A stretch of 64,000 nucleotides of DNA from Gammaproteobacteria bacterium (GCA_022600955.1 JAHZJK010000017.1:62001-126000); one strand, 5' to 3'; counted from the stretch's first letter, positions 52,183-62,907 are shown. Program-made: numbers and translations. The notes: generated from the sequence alone by a model not told the origin.

Positions 52183-53163
52183 TCAGTCGTCGCCGTCAGC
52201 AAGAATTTCCGCGAATTTCTGTTCTGCAATATTCTCGCCACAAATGATGATAACGACTGTCTGCCCCTGGTAATGCTCGCTTTCCTGCAGAAAGCCAGCG
52301 ACGGCCACGCCCGCGGCGCCTTCGATGACCTGCTCCTCCGCGCTCATGTACTGGCGCATTGCCGCTGCGATCCGATCTTCGTCAACAACAACAAACTCAT
52401 CAACGAGTGCTTGATTCAGCGCGAACGTTATTGCCTCTGCCTCAATACCGCCGGCCGTGCCGTCGGATAAGGTAGGCTCGCTCGGCAAATCGAGAATTCG
52501 GCCCGCTTCGACGGACTGCGCCATGACCGGCGACGCCGTTGGCTGACAGCCAATAATCCGAACATCCGGCTTGTGCGCCTTCAGAATACTGGCGGCACCC
52601 GCGATCAGTCCGCCACCGCCCACAGCAATAAATGCAGCATCGACGTCGGCCAGTTGCTGGACGATTTCAACGCCACAGCTACCCTGACCCGCCACCACCT
52701 GCTCATCGTTGTATGGCGACAGGTACGTCATGTCATTTTCCGTTGCCCAGCGACGCGCGTGTTGCTCAGTATCCAGACCGTCCGTGCCAAAAAACTGCAC
52801 CTCGCCTCCATATGACCTGATTTTCTCTACTTTCGCGCTTGAAGTTTGCTCAGGCACGAAAATGACGCCACTCACGTCAAGGCGCTGCATAGCGCAAGCA
52901 ACAGCGGCACCATGATTACCACTGGATGCTGCAACGCATCCTTTTGCGCGCTGCTCTTCCGTCAAGGTCAGCAAGCGATTCGTCGCGCCGCGCAGTTTAA
53001 AAGAACCCGTTGTCTGCAGGTTTTCGAGTTTGAAATAGACGTCAGCGCCGGTTGCATTGCTGAAGGAGGCCGATCGCCGCAGCGGCGTCAGCTCAACGAA
53101 AGCTCGAATACGTGCCTCAGCTTCCCGGGCAAGCGTCGCCAGACGGGCGGGGTCTGCAGGCAT
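52183..53163 (-). CDS. Threonine/serine dehydratase
   Basis: A 326-residue fold-type II PLP enzyme that deaminates threonine and/or serine to the 2-oxo acids. The PLP lysine is in TGSFKLRGATNRL, the phosphate loop is ASSGNHGAAVACA, and the glycine cluster is GGGGLIAGAAS. There is no C-terminal regulatory ACT domain, so this is the short catabolic TdcB/serine-racemase-like form, not biosynthetic IlvA. It overlaps the metallopeptidase gene upstream by one base. Aspartate or serine racemase activity is a possible alternative. Confidence 0.85.
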   Translation of the reverse strand: MPADPARLATLAREAEARIRAFVELTPLRRSASFSNATGADVYFKLENLQTTGSFKLRGATNRLLTLTEEQRAKGCVAASSGNHGAAVACAMQRLDVSGVIFVPEQTSSAKVEKIRSYGGEVQFFGTDGLDTEQHARRWATENDMTYLSPYNDEQVVAGQGSCGVEIVQQLADVDAAFIAVGGGGLIAGAASILKAHKPDVRIIGCQPTASPVMAQSVEAGRILDLPSEPTLSDGTAGGIEAEAITFALNQALVDEFVVVDEDRIAAAMRQYMSAEEQVIEGAAGVAVAGFLQESEHYQGQTVVIIICGENIAEQKFAEILADGDD

Positions 53164-54020
53164 CAGAGTCGATCAGCGCTGAAGGTGTCGCAGGCGTCCG
53201 GATCACCGTTCTGCAAGCCGATACGAAACCATCGCTGACGTTGCGCCGAGGTGCCGTGTGTGAATGACTCGGGCACTACAGTGCCGCGACTTTGCCGCTG
53301 CAATGTATCGTCACCAATTGCGCTCGCGGCGTTCAGCGCCTCTTCGACATCACCCGACTCCAGGATACTTCGCGCGCGATCTGCACGGTTCGCCCAGACA
53401 CCCGCAAAACAATCTGCCTGCAACTCGAGCCGCACAGACAGAGCGTTACCTTCAGCCTTGCTGAGCTGGCGCTTCATTGAATGCACCTTGCCGGAAACAC
53501 CCAACAGATTTTGCACGTGGTGCCCGACCTCATGCGCAATGACATAGGCTTGTGCAAAATCGCCCGGCGCTTTGTAACGAGTGCGCATCTGGTCATAAAA
53601 ACTCAGGTCGATGTAGGCCTTCTGGTCGGCCGGGCAATAGAACGGTCCCATCGCCGCCTGACCCTGACCACAAGCGGAACGCGTTGAGCCCGTAAACATG
53701 ACGAGCGTTGGCTCTTTATAGCGCTGGCCCTGTTCCGCAAATATCGCCTTCCAGACATCTTCAGTATCGCCCATCACCACAGCGATCATGTCTGCGCGAG
53801 GGTCGTTTTTGAGCTCCTCAGCGCTCGGCTGCTTGCCGCTGCTCGACGCCTGGCCGGATTGCTGCATGCCCTGGATAAGCGGTGTCGGATCGACGCCAAA
53901 ATACATCGCGACGAGAACCAGCACGATCGTGCCAATTCCTCCGCCCAGCAATTTTGGGGTTGCGCGTTGTCCGCGCCGGTCTTCTATATTCGAACTGCGT
54001 CTACCACCACGCCAGCGCAT
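53163..54020 (-). CDS. YpfJ-type neutral zinc metallopeptidase
   Basis: A 285-residue membrane-anchored metallopeptidase. The N-terminal MRWRGGRRSSNIEDRRG lead, one membrane helix (GGIGTIVLVLVAMYFGV) and the HEVGHHVQN zinc motif match PF04228 (YpfJ), along with the downstream ELQADCFAGVWANRA block with the third zinc-ligand region. The active domain should be periplasmic. Substrates of this family are not established. It overlaps the dehydratase gene by one base, though the two products are not obviously related. Confidence 0.88.
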   Translation of the reverse strand: MRWRGGRRSSNIEDRRGQRATPKLLGGGIGTIVLVLVAMYFGVDPTPLIQGMQQSGQASSSGKQPSAEELKNDPRADMIAVVMGDTEDVWKAIFAEQGQRYKEPTLVMFTGSTRSACGQGQAAMGPFYCPADQKAYIDLSFYDQMRTRYKAPGDFAQAYVIAHEVGHHVQNLLGVSGKVHSMKRQLSKAEGNALSVRLELQADCFAGVWANRADRARSILESGDVEEALNAASAIGDDTLQRQSRGTVVPESFTHGTSAQRQRWFRIGLQNGDPDACDTFSADRL

Positions 54021-54099
54021 ACCTTGCTCCTGCTCAATCCGGCCGCCTATTGTCAGCTAATCGTCCGGTGTTTGACAAATATGCGCTCGAAAACCGGCC

Positions 54100-57000
54100 T
54101 CAGTTCTCAATGCGATAATTCAGGTCCACGCCTGATTCCTGCCGACCGGAGGTTGCTTTCACGCCGAATCCTTTCGCGAGATCGTAGCGAGCGCTAATGA
54201 CGTTTTCCTGGTCAAAAATGCCGACGCCGTAGCTGATGAATAGCCTGGGTCCGATGTATGTCCCAAAATCGAGCGCACCCACGCCCTGTTCGTAGTCAAA
54301 GTCACTCCCTGTCACGAGCAAGGTGAGTGCCCGTTCCTCCGTCGTCTGCGGAACGGTATAGGCCTCGACGACCGGTCGCCGGGCCTCGCCACTGACCATC
54401 ACGCCTGCGCGCTTCACCTGCGCATTGCCGTAGATCTCGCGCTCCGCGCGCAAGCGGACACTCGGGTTATCGGCCGGTCCGTTCAGATAGCGTATTCCGC
54501 CTTCGGCAATATCCAGTACCTGCCCATAGGCCTCAATAGAACCCGTCAAATCGTAACGTCCGGTAGCCTGGGGTACCGGCGGACCTTGCCAGTTGAACAC
54601 AGCAGCCCCCACCACTTTCGCCTTCGCGATTTCAAGGTCGACGACGATCTGCTCGCCAAGCTCCACCTCAAGTGAGCCGGAAAACAGACGCTTGTTTGCG
54701 ACTGCAGGCTTCTGTTCCGCTTCGGGCAGGGTACCCGCGACGATAACAACATCTTCACTCTCGTCATCGCGCGATTCTGCGAGGTTCGATGGCGCTATTC
54801 GTGCAAACGGCACCAGCAGCGAGCCGTTGATCTCGACGTTCTGCCTGGTCACTGCCAGTTCAATATCCGGCTGCACCGTTACACGAATATCCGGAACGTC
54901 AACAAGCAACAAGTCGCTGCCACGAAGCTTGAAACGCAGACCCGGCTGCGCCACGTCGCTATAGTCCGCACTTGAAACGATCTCACCGCTACCTTCGCCG
55001 GCACGAAACCGTCCTGACAGCTCGAGCGCCCGGCTTGAGGTCAAAACGCCGTCAAGCTGAATGTCCTCAAGCTGCAAGCCAATCGGACGGTAGGCAAAAC
55101 CACCGTCTTCCAGATCAAGCCGCCCCGTCATGAGTGGCTCTGATGCGGTTCCAGACAGCTCAAGTTCGGCGGCAAGTTTGCCCTTTACTGAGTCGACCCA
55201 TGGGGCAAAGAATGCAAGCACTTCGACATTTTCCATCGACACACTGAGTTCCCCGTCAATCTCGCTCTCAGCCATATTTCTGACATCCTCGATTTCGAAA
55301 TTTCCCTTGATGCTGTCAGTGCCCGACATCGGAATTGCCAATGCTCCCGATAACAACCGACCTTCCCGCATTTCGAAATCCAGATGACCGGCCGATGTCA
55401 GAGTGCCAACCTCGGGATCCGCGGCACTTGAAATTCGACCAGGCGACAAAGCAAAGTTGCCTTTGCCAGTGACTCTCTGCTGTCTGTCACGCGACAAGTC
55501 CAGCGAACCGCTGAGACGCTGCTCAATCAGCAACCCGCTGCGTACAAACAGATTCAGAAGCGCTAAAGGAACGTCCGTCAGTTGCGCGCCGATCTGCAAA
55601 TCGCCGAAACCCGACTGGCTGAATTCAGCACACAGACTTTCGCCCGCCGAGCTGGCGAGGCAAAGCGGTCGCAGGTCGATCTCTTTGCCCCGCACCTGCA
55701 GCTGTGCCGGGGCCTGCAATCGGAACCGGTACTGGTCGCTCAAGTCCAGAGAGAATTCGTCAATATCACCGCGCCATGCTGACGTCCATGGTTCTCGCCA
55801 GTCGCTGAAGCCGCCGCCGGCACCAACAACGAAGCTTGATCCAACGCTCTTGCCACTCACAGTTAATGATTGCCGATCGGCCGCGAATGAAAGCTGAAGC
55901 TCGGCATCGTCAACGACGCTGTCGTCGATTTCCAGCGACACGGCCGTGATTGCCAGTGCGGCCAGCTCGCCCGTTTCGCGCTCATCGCTGACGCGGACGT
56001 CATTCAGGACCAGGTCGCCGACGCGAATCCGGTCGCTACTGAGGCTTACAGAAACAAACGGGTTCTGCGAGGCTCCCGACACCACACCGCTGGAGGAAAA
56101 ACCGCCGGCGGCCTTATCCGTATAGGACTCGAGTGCAGCAACATCCAGCTCGAATGTCAGCCCGCGCTCAGATTCAAGTGCACCATTCAGAAGCGCATTT
56201 GACCGGCCGTGTTCGACCACCAGATTGCGAGCGCTCAAGCCCGCTTCGGTGTACGCCACATGCCCCGCTGCAGACAGTTTTCGCCGCAGCAACTCTCCGC
56301 TGACATCTTGCAGGTGTGCATCGATCGAAAATGGCCGCCCTGTGCCAACGGCTGTGACACGACCGGATACCACGCCAGGAAACTGCGGCGCCAGCTCCCT
56401 GGTTTGCAGTTCAAGAACTGACACATCGGCGGACCAGGCCAAACTATCGCGCCAGCTAAGTTTTGAACGACCAGCAACTGTGCCGCCGAATACCTGGCCA
56501 TTCTGAATTTGCAGCAATAGCTGATCCCGATCGCCATTCCCGTTCAACTGAAAACTGCCATCCGGCATCAATGCCGTTGCGAGATCGACCGCCCCGGAGA
56601 CGGTCCAGTCATCAATCGATCCGCTAACCGTGACATCGGCGCGTTCGCTCATGATGCGCGGACTCGATGCGTCGATTGGCCAGCCTAGTTTGGCCCACCG
56701 CAAATCTGCGGCGATATTCTGTGTGAGACGATCGAAGCTCGCGTCAACCTGCACTTCGGTGTCGGTACTCATGACGCGGACGCTGGAATCGCTGACGACA
56801 ACGGCATGCTCGTCAATTTGCAACTGCAGCTTGCCGTGGAGCGGATGTGTCGCCGGCCAGGCATTCGTTAGTTTTGCGAGATTCAGTTTCGCAATATCGA
56901 GTATCGCATTGCCTGAGACGGCGCCATCCCACGAAACCCCAAGAGTACCGGTTGCCGCCAGGTGTTCTCCCGATATCGTTAACCGTTGCATGTCCAGGGA

Positions 57001-57738
57001 CGTCAGATCACCGCTGCCAACTGCCGCTACCAGAAGCCTGCCCATGGCCTGTTCGTCATATTGCGCATCGATTGTCAGGTCATAACGATCGAGCACCCCT
57101 GACGCACCGAGACGGATTTCCGCATCCTCTGCCACACCCAGTAAATCCAGCCGAAACTCGTGTTGGTCCAGCAATTCCAGTTCGCCTTGCAGCTCGGCCT
57201 GCAGTTGTGGTGCCTGAACAGTCAGCTCGGAGATCGCAATCGTTTCTTGCCATTCGCCTTGCAAGCGCAACTTGTCTACCCGCAGCCGCTCACCATCTTC
57301 TGCTCGCAGATCAATGCCATCAAACTCGACATTTGACAGTCGTACAGGCAGCGGCAGCACCAGCGCCTCGAGTATTTCTCGAACCGACGTAGGCGCAACA
57401 CCCTCTTTTTCGGTCGCAACAACACTCGCCGACGTATCACTCAGAATTGCACTTGCCACCTCGATGCCTGGCGGCAATATGTCCACATTAATGATGGCAT
57501 GCGCTTTCTTGATGGCGATCGTCACGCCCGTCGATTCCCAACGCACTTCGGACAAGCGCACGCCACCAGCAAAATCGCCCTGCACGTTACCGACGTCTAA
57601 ATGTTGTTGCGTTGCGTTGCCAGCCGCTCTCAATACCCAGGTAGCACCGCTATTGGTATGCAACAACCAATACCAGCCTGCAAGCAGACAAACCGTTAGT
57701 GCTGCGAAAGCGAACAGAATTCGACGCCTGATGGTCAC
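54100..57738 (-). CDS. tamB: Translocation and assembly module protein TamB
   Basis: A 1212-residue envelope protein. An N-terminal signal anchor (FAFAALTVCLLAGWYWLL) is followed by a long beta-helical stretch and the C-terminal DUF490 domain, ending in GVGIFDQENVISARYDLAKG and LNYRIEN. TamB spans the periplasm and works with TamA in outer-membrane protein assembly and in phospholipid transport between membranes. Its length is close to the enterobacterial 1259. It overlaps tamA by 4 bp and is the downstream gene of the tamAB pair. Confidence 0.93.
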   Translation of the reverse strand: MTIRRRILFAFAALTVCLLAGWYWLLHTNSGATWVLRAAGNATQQHLDVGNVQGDFAGGVRLSEVRWESTGVTIAIKKAHAIINVDILPPGIEVASAILSDTSASVVATEKEGVAPTSVREILEALVLPLPVRLSNVEFDGIDLRAEDGERLRVDKLRLQGEWQETIAISELTVQAPQLQAELQGELELLDQHEFRLDLLGVAEDAEIRLGASGVLDRYDLTIDAQYDEQAMGRLLVAAVGSGDLTSLDMQRLTISGEHLAATGTLGVSWDGAVSGNAILDIAKLNLAKLTNAWPATHPLHGKLQLQIDEHAVVVSDSSVRVMSTDTEVQVDASFDRLTQNIAADLRWAKLGWPIDASSPRIMSERADVTVSGSIDDWTVSGAVDLATALMPDGSFQLNGNGDRDQLLLQIQNGQVFGGTVAGRSKLSWRDSLAWSADVSVLELQTRELAPQFPGVVSGRVTAVGTGRPFSIDAHLQDVSGELLRRKLSAAGHVAYTEAGLSARNLVVEHGRSNALLNGALESERGLTFELDVAALESYTDKAAGGFSSSGVVSGASQNPFVSVSLSSDRIRVGDLVLNDVRVSDERETGELAALAITAVSLEIDDSVVDDAELQLSFAADRQSLTVSGKSVGSSFVVGAGGGFSDWREPWTSAWRGDIDEFSLDLSDQYRFRLQAPAQLQVRGKEIDLRPLCLASSAGESLCAEFSQSGFGDLQIGAQLTDVPLALLNLFVRSGLLIEQRLSGSLDLSRDRQQRVTGKGNFALSPGRISSAADPEVGTLTSAGHLDFEMREGRLLSGALAIPMSGTDSIKGNFEIEDVRNMAESEIDGELSVSMENVEVLAFFAPWVDSVKGKLAAELELSGTASEPLMTGRLDLEDGGFAYRPIGLQLEDIQLDGVLTSSRALELSGRFRAGEGSGEIVSSADYSDVAQPGLRFKLRGSDLLLVDVPDIRVTVQPDIELAVTRQNVEINGSLLVPFARIAPSNLAESRDDESEDVVIVAGTLPEAEQKPAVANKRLFSGSLEVELGEQIVVDLEIAKAKVVGAAVFNWQGPPVPQATGRYDLTGSIEAYGQVLDIAEGGIRYLNGPADNPSVRLRAEREIYGNAQVKRAGVMVSGEARRPVVEAYTVPQTTEERALTLLVTGSDFDYEQGVGALDFGTYIGPRLFISYGVGIFDQENVISARYDLAKGFGVKATSGRQESGVDLNYRIEN

Positions 57739-59645
57739 AGGAGTGGTGTTCCGATCGTAAAATGTACTCGCCAGGGTTTGCCGTCTATATCCTGCGCCTG
57801 TGCCAAATCCACACGAATCGGGCCCGCTATCGAGTACCAGCGCAAACCCATACCGATGCCCGCCTTCAGGTCGCGCTGCCGCCAGTCATTGAACGCGTTA
57901 CCAATATCGGCAAACAAAGCCACGGACCAGTTGTCACGAAACTTCATCTCTACTTCCGCACTCGCAGTTACGATGTTGTTAGAACCAATCTGGTTGTTAC
58001 TGAGTTCTTCGTACTGGTAGCCACGTACGCTGTCACCGCCGCCCGCTTTGAAACGGTAAAACACAGGCAGCCGCGTCACCGACAACGGCACAATATCGCT
58101 CCCCGTATCGATTTCGAATGACTCGACTGGGGCGTCCGTATAGCCAACCTCGGCCCGCAGAATAAACTTCCAGCGGTCTGCCGCAAGGTAACTTCGGCGA
58201 GTCGAAAAATACACCTGTGTAAAATCGCTGTTGGAACCAAACTTCTCGTTTGACGTGAATATCCAGCCTCTTTCCCGGTGGCCCTGGGTTTCCCAGCCTT
58301 TGCCGAGCACCGCAACGAGGTCATAGTCATAACCAACCGACAACGTCGTTTCCTCGGAGCGCAACAGTGACGCGAGCTCGGGGTTCCGATCCAGCAACGG
58401 CGTCAGTCCGATTTCTCCCACAGCGCGCAGTGAGCGCCTGCCATTCAACATTTGAACGAATATGGTCTCCAGCGCCTGCTGCTCGCCCGAACGAAAATTG
58501 CGTAGCTTGAGCCTGCCAAGGCGCAGGTGCTGCTCATCCACCTTGCCCACCGCGATAGTTAACTCGCGCTCATCCTGCAGCGACCTGCGCAGCACAAAAT
58601 CCTGATTCTCATTCTTCAGGATAAAGTCGCTCACCCAGAATTGGCGCGCCCGATTGGCCCGTGGCAGACGATATGTTCCGCGCAGCGATACTTCATCGTC
58701 TTTCTCTTGCCAGCCAGCGCCAATATCAAGGCGGTCACCATTGTGGGACATTGGTTGCCGGGTATACTGAGCCTGCGCCCGCAAGCCGGTATCGGTGCCG
58801 AAACCCAACGAGCCCTGGTAGGCGTTTCGAGTGCTCGTCTCAAGATACACGGACAGATTGACAACCGGTTGGGCTGCATCCTTGACGCGCTTCTCTTCTA
58901 CGCGCACGTCGGTGAAATAGCCGGAATTCCACAGGTCTCGCCGCAACTTGTCCATCAATCGTTGTGTGTAAGCCTCGCCGGGTTCGAATCGGGGAATGTA
59001 TTCCACGATCCCCGGCTTCAACACGTGTTCTCCCCAGGAAATATCACCGAAGATGTAACGCTTGCCAGTGTCCATCGTGAGCTTCAACGTTGCGCGGCTT
59101 CGCTCGAGGTCGATTTCGAGCGCGTGCGTCAGGAACCGGGCATCAAGAAACCCGAACTGACTGGCAATCTCCAGGCCGGCTTTCTTCTGCATACTCCAAA
59201 CCGTTTGGTCGAGAACGCTACCAACTTGCAATGGCCACGAACTGCGCCACGCGATCAACTCTTCGCGAGTCGCTCCTTCACCCAGAATCTCGATTTCGAG
59301 CGCTTCGACAATGATGGGCACACCGGGGTCGACGTGAAGACGCAGCACGACGCCGTTGTCAGATGTCGTAGTGATGTTACCGGTGACCACAGCGTGATAG
59401 TAACCATAGGGACGCAAGGCGATCGCTGCTTTGCTTACTGCCTCAGCGATGACCCGCTCGAAATCGCGCTCCCTGATTTCCGCGCCGCGCGCAAGGCGAA
59501 ACGCCTGCACATGCCTTTGCACATTGCTGAGCAGCGGTTCAGGCACACCGGAAACCTCATAACGCAACTCCGCACCGCTGGCAGGCATCACGGCCAGCAG
59601 CAAAAGCATCAGGAGCGAACTTCGTTTACACAGTATTGGGCTCAA
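57735..59645 (-). CDS. tamA: Translocation and assembly module protein TamA
   Basis: A 636-residue Omp85-family outer-membrane protein. It has a signal peptide (LLMLLLLAVMPASGA), about three POTRA domains in the first 270 residues and a 16-stranded beta-barrel with the conserved RLPVFYRFKAGGGDSVRGY (the VRGY motif) and a C-terminal phenylalanine-type ending (GTPLL). It partners with TamB in membrane-protein and lipid homeostasis. Its stop overlaps the tamB start by 4 bp (ATGA). The open plus-strand frame inside it is a shadow. Confidence 0.93.
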   Translation of the reverse strand: MSPILCKRSSLLMLLLLAVMPASGAELRYEVSGVPEPLLSNVQRHVQAFRLARGAEIRERDFERVIAEAVSKAAIALRPYGYYHAVVTGNITTTSDNGVVLRLHVDPGVPIIVEALEIEILGEGATREELIAWRSSWPLQVGSVLDQTVWSMQKKAGLEIASQFGFLDARFLTHALEIDLERSRATLKLTMDTGKRYIFGDISWGEHVLKPGIVEYIPRFEPGEAYTQRLMDKLRRDLWNSGYFTDVRVEEKRVKDAAQPVVNLSVYLETSTRNAYQGSLGFGTDTGLRAQAQYTRQPMSHNGDRLDIGAGWQEKDDEVSLRGTYRLPRANRARQFWVSDFILKNENQDFVLRRSLQDERELTIAVGKVDEQHLRLGRLKLRNFRSGEQQALETIFVQMLNGRRSLRAVGEIGLTPLLDRNPELASLLRSEETTLSVGYDYDLVAVLGKGWETQGHRERGWIFTSNEKFGSNSDFTQVYFSTRRSYLAADRWKFILRAEVGYTDAPVESFEIDTGSDIVPLSVTRLPVFYRFKAGGGDSVRGYQYEELSNNQIGSNNIVTASAEVEMKFRDNWSVALFADIGNAFNDWRQRDLKAGIGMGLRWYSIAGPIRVDLAQAQDIDGKPWRVHFTIGTPLL

Positions 59646-59720
59646 TGGTTCCCGGGATCAATCTGGAAATGGACGGCCTGACAGAGTGTCACGTCACGCT
59701 GGAAATGCAATGCGTTTTTG

Positions 59721-61223
59721 CTACATCTGACCTTCAATAGGCAGGAAACTCATCAGCCATGTCTTGATCCGGCGCCAGCGGCCGGCGTGCGGTTCGACGG
59801 TTGCGACGGCATCTCCGTTGCCATCCGGGTAGCGCCACAGTAGCTGACCAGAATCCGACAGGGACAGTCTGTAAGTCGACTCGCTCAGCGATTCCAGAAA
59901 ACTGGTCGACATCTGGGTTGCCATTTCGACAGACTTGGCGGCAAGACCCATCTCCGTGTTGATATATAGAGAGCGCGGATCCAGGTTGAACGAGCCAACG
60001 AAGAGACGCGCACGATCAACAACAGACACTTTGCTGTGCAAAGTCGTCTTGGTACCCACTCGCTCGTCAAATCCCGGCCGCAACTCGTACAGCTCTACAC
60101 CTTGTTGCAAAAGCGGCTTGCGATACCTGGCGTAGACAGCGTGCACACTTGCGTGGTTTGTCGAAGCCAGTGAGTTGGTCACAATAACGACCCGGACACC
60201 CCGACTGACCAGCCGCGCGAAAAAGTCTACGCCTCGCTTTTGCGGCACAAAATACGGTGAGATTATGATGAGCTCATCACGCGCCTGCTCAGCCATCTTC
60301 AGCAGATAGTCGTAGGTCTTGCTGGCCGGTTGCTTGATCAGGCTGCGGACTTTCTCCGGATCGTCCATCACCATGTCTGCATCGGCCGGGCAAAAATCGA
60401 GATCCTGCAACCGTGGATGATCCCGCACACGAACAGCTACCTCTCGCAGAAAATCATTTTCCTTGTGGCCGGCCACAAACTTCTTGCCAGACTCGAGCAC
60501 ATCCGTAATCGTATCGTAGCGAACCAGGCTGCCGAACACATTGACTGGAATAGCCTCCGGCATGTTCCAGTACTCATCAAATCCATCCGATACTCGATTG
60601 ACGACTGCACCAATTGCCAGCAGATCCTCGTCCAGGAACTCTGATTTACCGCCAGTTTCGAAATACTCGTCGGCAATATTGCGGCCGCCTACAATCGTCA
60701 CCTGATTGTCAACCGTGAAAGACTTGTTGTGCATGCGCCGGTTCAGGACATTGAAGTTCGCGATGAAGCTGATAAACCTGGAGCGGCGGCGAGGGAATGG
60801 GTTGAACACCCGTACCTCGATATTGATGTGATCGTTTAACGACAGCAGACCGGTGTCGATTGGGTGTGTCAGTGCGTCGTCCATGAGCAACCGTACCCGC
60901 ACACCGCGATCCGCCGCGGCAACGAGACGCAGCGCGATCAGGTTGCCGCTAAGGTCATCTCGAATCAGGTAGCTCTGAATATCAATACTGCACTCTGCAG
61001 CATCAATTAATGCAAGACGGGTGCTTAGAGCTTCAGGCCCATCGTACAACCGGTACAGACCGCAGCGTCCCGCATGCGTTTGCAGCCAGTTTTTAGCCGA
61101 CTGCCCCAATACCGTTGCGCCGGTCTCGGCAATCTTGAATGACGCCTTGCGCTCCGGTAGGTCAAAGTACTTTTGATACTTGCTCGGCACTCTAGTACCG
61201 ACCAGCGTCGCCAACATTCCCAT
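59721..61223 (-). CDS. Phospholipase D family protein (ClsC/YmdC-like)
   Basis: A 500-residue enzyme with two HKD motifs: HNKSFTVDNQVTIVGGRN and HSKVSVVDRARLFVGSFN. The surrounding pattern (IDIQSYLIRDDLSGNLIALRLV, then RVRLLMDDA) is that of the YmdC/ClsC group that makes cardiolipin from phosphatidylglycerol and phosphatidylethanolamine, but a phospholipase or nuclease role cannot be ruled out. The start at 61223 (MGMLAT) is chosen; a longer frame upstream holds no family residues. It is divergent from the FAD oxidase, with 231 bp of AT-rich gap between. Confidence 0.83.
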   Translation of the reverse strand: MGMLATLVGTRVPSKYQKYFDLPERKASFKIAETGATVLGQSAKNWLQTHAGRCGLYRLYDGPEALSTRLALIDAAECSIDIQSYLIRDDLSGNLIALRLVAAADRGVRVRLLMDDALTHPIDTGLLSLNDHINIEVRVFNPFPRRRSRFISFIANFNVLNRRMHNKSFTVDNQVTIVGGRNIADEYFETGGKSEFLDEDLLAIGAVVNRVSDGFDEYWNMPEAIPVNVFGSLVRYDTITDVLESGKKFVAGHKENDFLREVAVRVRDHPRLQDLDFCPADADMVMDDPEKVRSLIKQPASKTYDYLLKMAEQARDELIIISPYFVPQKRGVDFFARLVSRGVRVVIVTNSLASTNHASVHAVYARYRKPLLQQGVELYELRPGFDERVGTKTTLHSKVSVVDRARLFVGSFNLDPRSLYINTEMGLAAKSVEMATQMSTSFLESLSESTYRLSLSDSGQLLWRYPDGNGDAVATVEPHAGRWRRIKTWLMSFLPIEGQM

Positions 61224-61454
61224 ACGCCCAATATTACACCGAGTTCGGCCCCGTATATGGGTTTGCGAACAACAACATACGACGACCAGCGATACGGCGA
61301 CTTGACAATAAATAATAAAGTACGACAGCTCCATTGCGCGGCCCCGTGGCGTATGCAACGATGCTCGTGAAATTGAAAAAGGCACAGCTGCTGAAAAGCA
61401 GTCTCGCAAAGCCACCGGTCTACGGGTTTGACCTACGACAGCGGAGTTACCAAT

Positions 61455-62807
61455 ATGAAGTCACAAGGATTTCGTGACACGGGCAAAATCGTTCGACGCC
61501 CTGCACGCCCCGGGGTCTACGCACCTACCAATCTGGCTCGCCTGATGCGCTGCATGGACACTGGCGCCAATCTCGCGTTACCGATCCGCCCGCGCGGTGC
61601 TGATACGTCTGCAACCGACTGCAACGTCAGCCCGTCCGGCACCGTTGTGGATACGGCCGGACTCGACCGAATCGTGCATATCGATAACTACAACCATACA
61701 GTTACGGCAGAAGCCGGCGTGCGCATCGGCGTATTGGTTGCAGCACTTGCGGAACATGGTCTGGAACTCACGGGTGTATATGACCAGACCGAGCGCACCC
61801 TGGGCGGCGCTTTGGCCGCACCTTGCATGGGACCCGGCATCGGGGGTCAGGCGTCATTTTTTTCCAGCCAGGTCATTGCGCTGAAAGTTGTAACAGCCAG
61901 CGGCAAGGTTATGAAGATCGACGAGACGCAAAAGAATTTGCTCGCGGCATTTCGCCTGAATTACGGCATGCTCGGCGTGATCTACGAGGTGACCTTGCAG
62001 GTCCGACCGATCGCAACGTTCTCAGCCAGTCACCGGAGCATGGACATTGATACGTTCGCAGAAGTTGCGGACCGTATCTCCAAGGGGAACGTCGGCTTCA
62101 AGTTTTACCTGTTGCCATATCGCAATCACGTCTACATTGACGTCAGGCGCTATGAGAAGAAGGCCGGCAGTGCGTACCAGACCCCTTGGAAAATCAAAGA
62201 CTGGGGTGAGAGCACGGTGTTACCGAACGTGTTCAAGTCGCTGGGTCGCGTTCTGCCTATCCCTTCGGTTCGCTACCAGCTGATCGACAGTATTTCTGCA
62301 GCGACGCATGGTCTCGTCAACTCCAGGCTCGTCAGAAAAGGTAATAATAATGCTGCGGGCGGGCGTCACCGCCGCCGCAAGCCGAAGGGCCTCCTGTACT
62401 CTACCTGGTGCTTCCCGGCGTCTGATTTCTCGCTGGTCGTGAAAGCCTACGCACGCTTCTGCCGCGAAACATTTGCACAGACTGCATATCGGTGCGATAT
62501 GCCAGCGGTCGGATACCGTGTAGCGCAAGACACCAGCGCGTTGTTGTCGCCCTCATTTGACGAGCCGTTGATCGCATTACAGACCGTTTCGACGCAAAAG
62601 AAAGGCTGGGACGATTTTGTTATGCACCTCGCCGAATTCGCAGAAAACTGGGGCGGCACACCCTTGTTCAATCAGACGCAGGCGGCACGGCCAGAGTATG
62701 TCGCGCAGACCTACGGCGGACGCGTAGAGTTTTTTCGCAAGCTCAGAAGGCAGCTTGATCCCGAAAACCGGCTTCTTACGCCATTCCTGGCTCGAACATT
62801 CACCTGA
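61455..62807 (+). CDS. FAD-linked oxidase (VAO/BBE-type)
   Basis: A 450-residue vanillyl-alcohol-oxidase-fold protein. The FAD-binding domain is clear from LPIRPRGADTSATDC, VVDTAGLDRIVHIDNYNHTV and LGGALAAPCMGPGIGGQASF, followed by a C-terminal substrate domain with IALKVVTASGKVMKI and NYGMLGVIYEVTLQV. It is of the D-arabinono-1,4-lactone oxidase/L-gulonolactone oxidase kind, but the substrate is unknown. No signal peptide is seen, so it is cytosolic or peripherally attached. The ATG at 61455 has a GCGGAG ribosome site; the longer upstream frame is not used. Confidence 0.8.
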   Translation: MKSQGFRDTGKIVRRPARPGVYAPTNLARLMRCMDTGANLALPIRPRGADTSATDCNVSPSGTVVDTAGLDRIVHIDNYNHTVTAEAGVRIGVLVAALAEHGLELTGVYDQTERTLGGALAAPCMGPGIGGQASFFSSQVIALKVVTASGKVMKIDETQKNLLAAFRLNYGMLGVIYEVTLQVRPIATFSASHRSMDIDTFAEVADRISKGNVGFKFYLLPYRNHVYIDVRRYEKKAGSAYQTPWKIKDWGESTVLPNVFKSLGRVLPIPSVRYQLIDSISAATHGLVNSRLVRKGNNNAAGGRHRRRKPKGLLYSTWCFPASDFSLVVKAYARFCRETFAQTAYRCDMPAVGYRVAQDTSALLSPSFDEPLIALQTVSTQKKGWDDFVMHLAEFAENWGGTPLFNQTQAARPEYVAQTYGGRVEFFRKLRRQLDPENRLLTPFLARTFT

Positions 62808-62907
62808 CGTCGCGCGAGGTGCCAGTCGAAATACTCAGCGCGCCTTTCCCTGGCGCCCGCTAGTTTTTAACTTACTGTTTTTGAAGTTCTTTTTCGCCGT
62901 TACAAAT

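Noticed and set aside
58641..59681. A 346-codon open frame on the plus strand, antisense to tamA
   Set aside because: It is a shadow of the tamA frame: composition is low in family-like motifs, it has no ribosome site, and the minus-strand TamA product is full length and recognisable.
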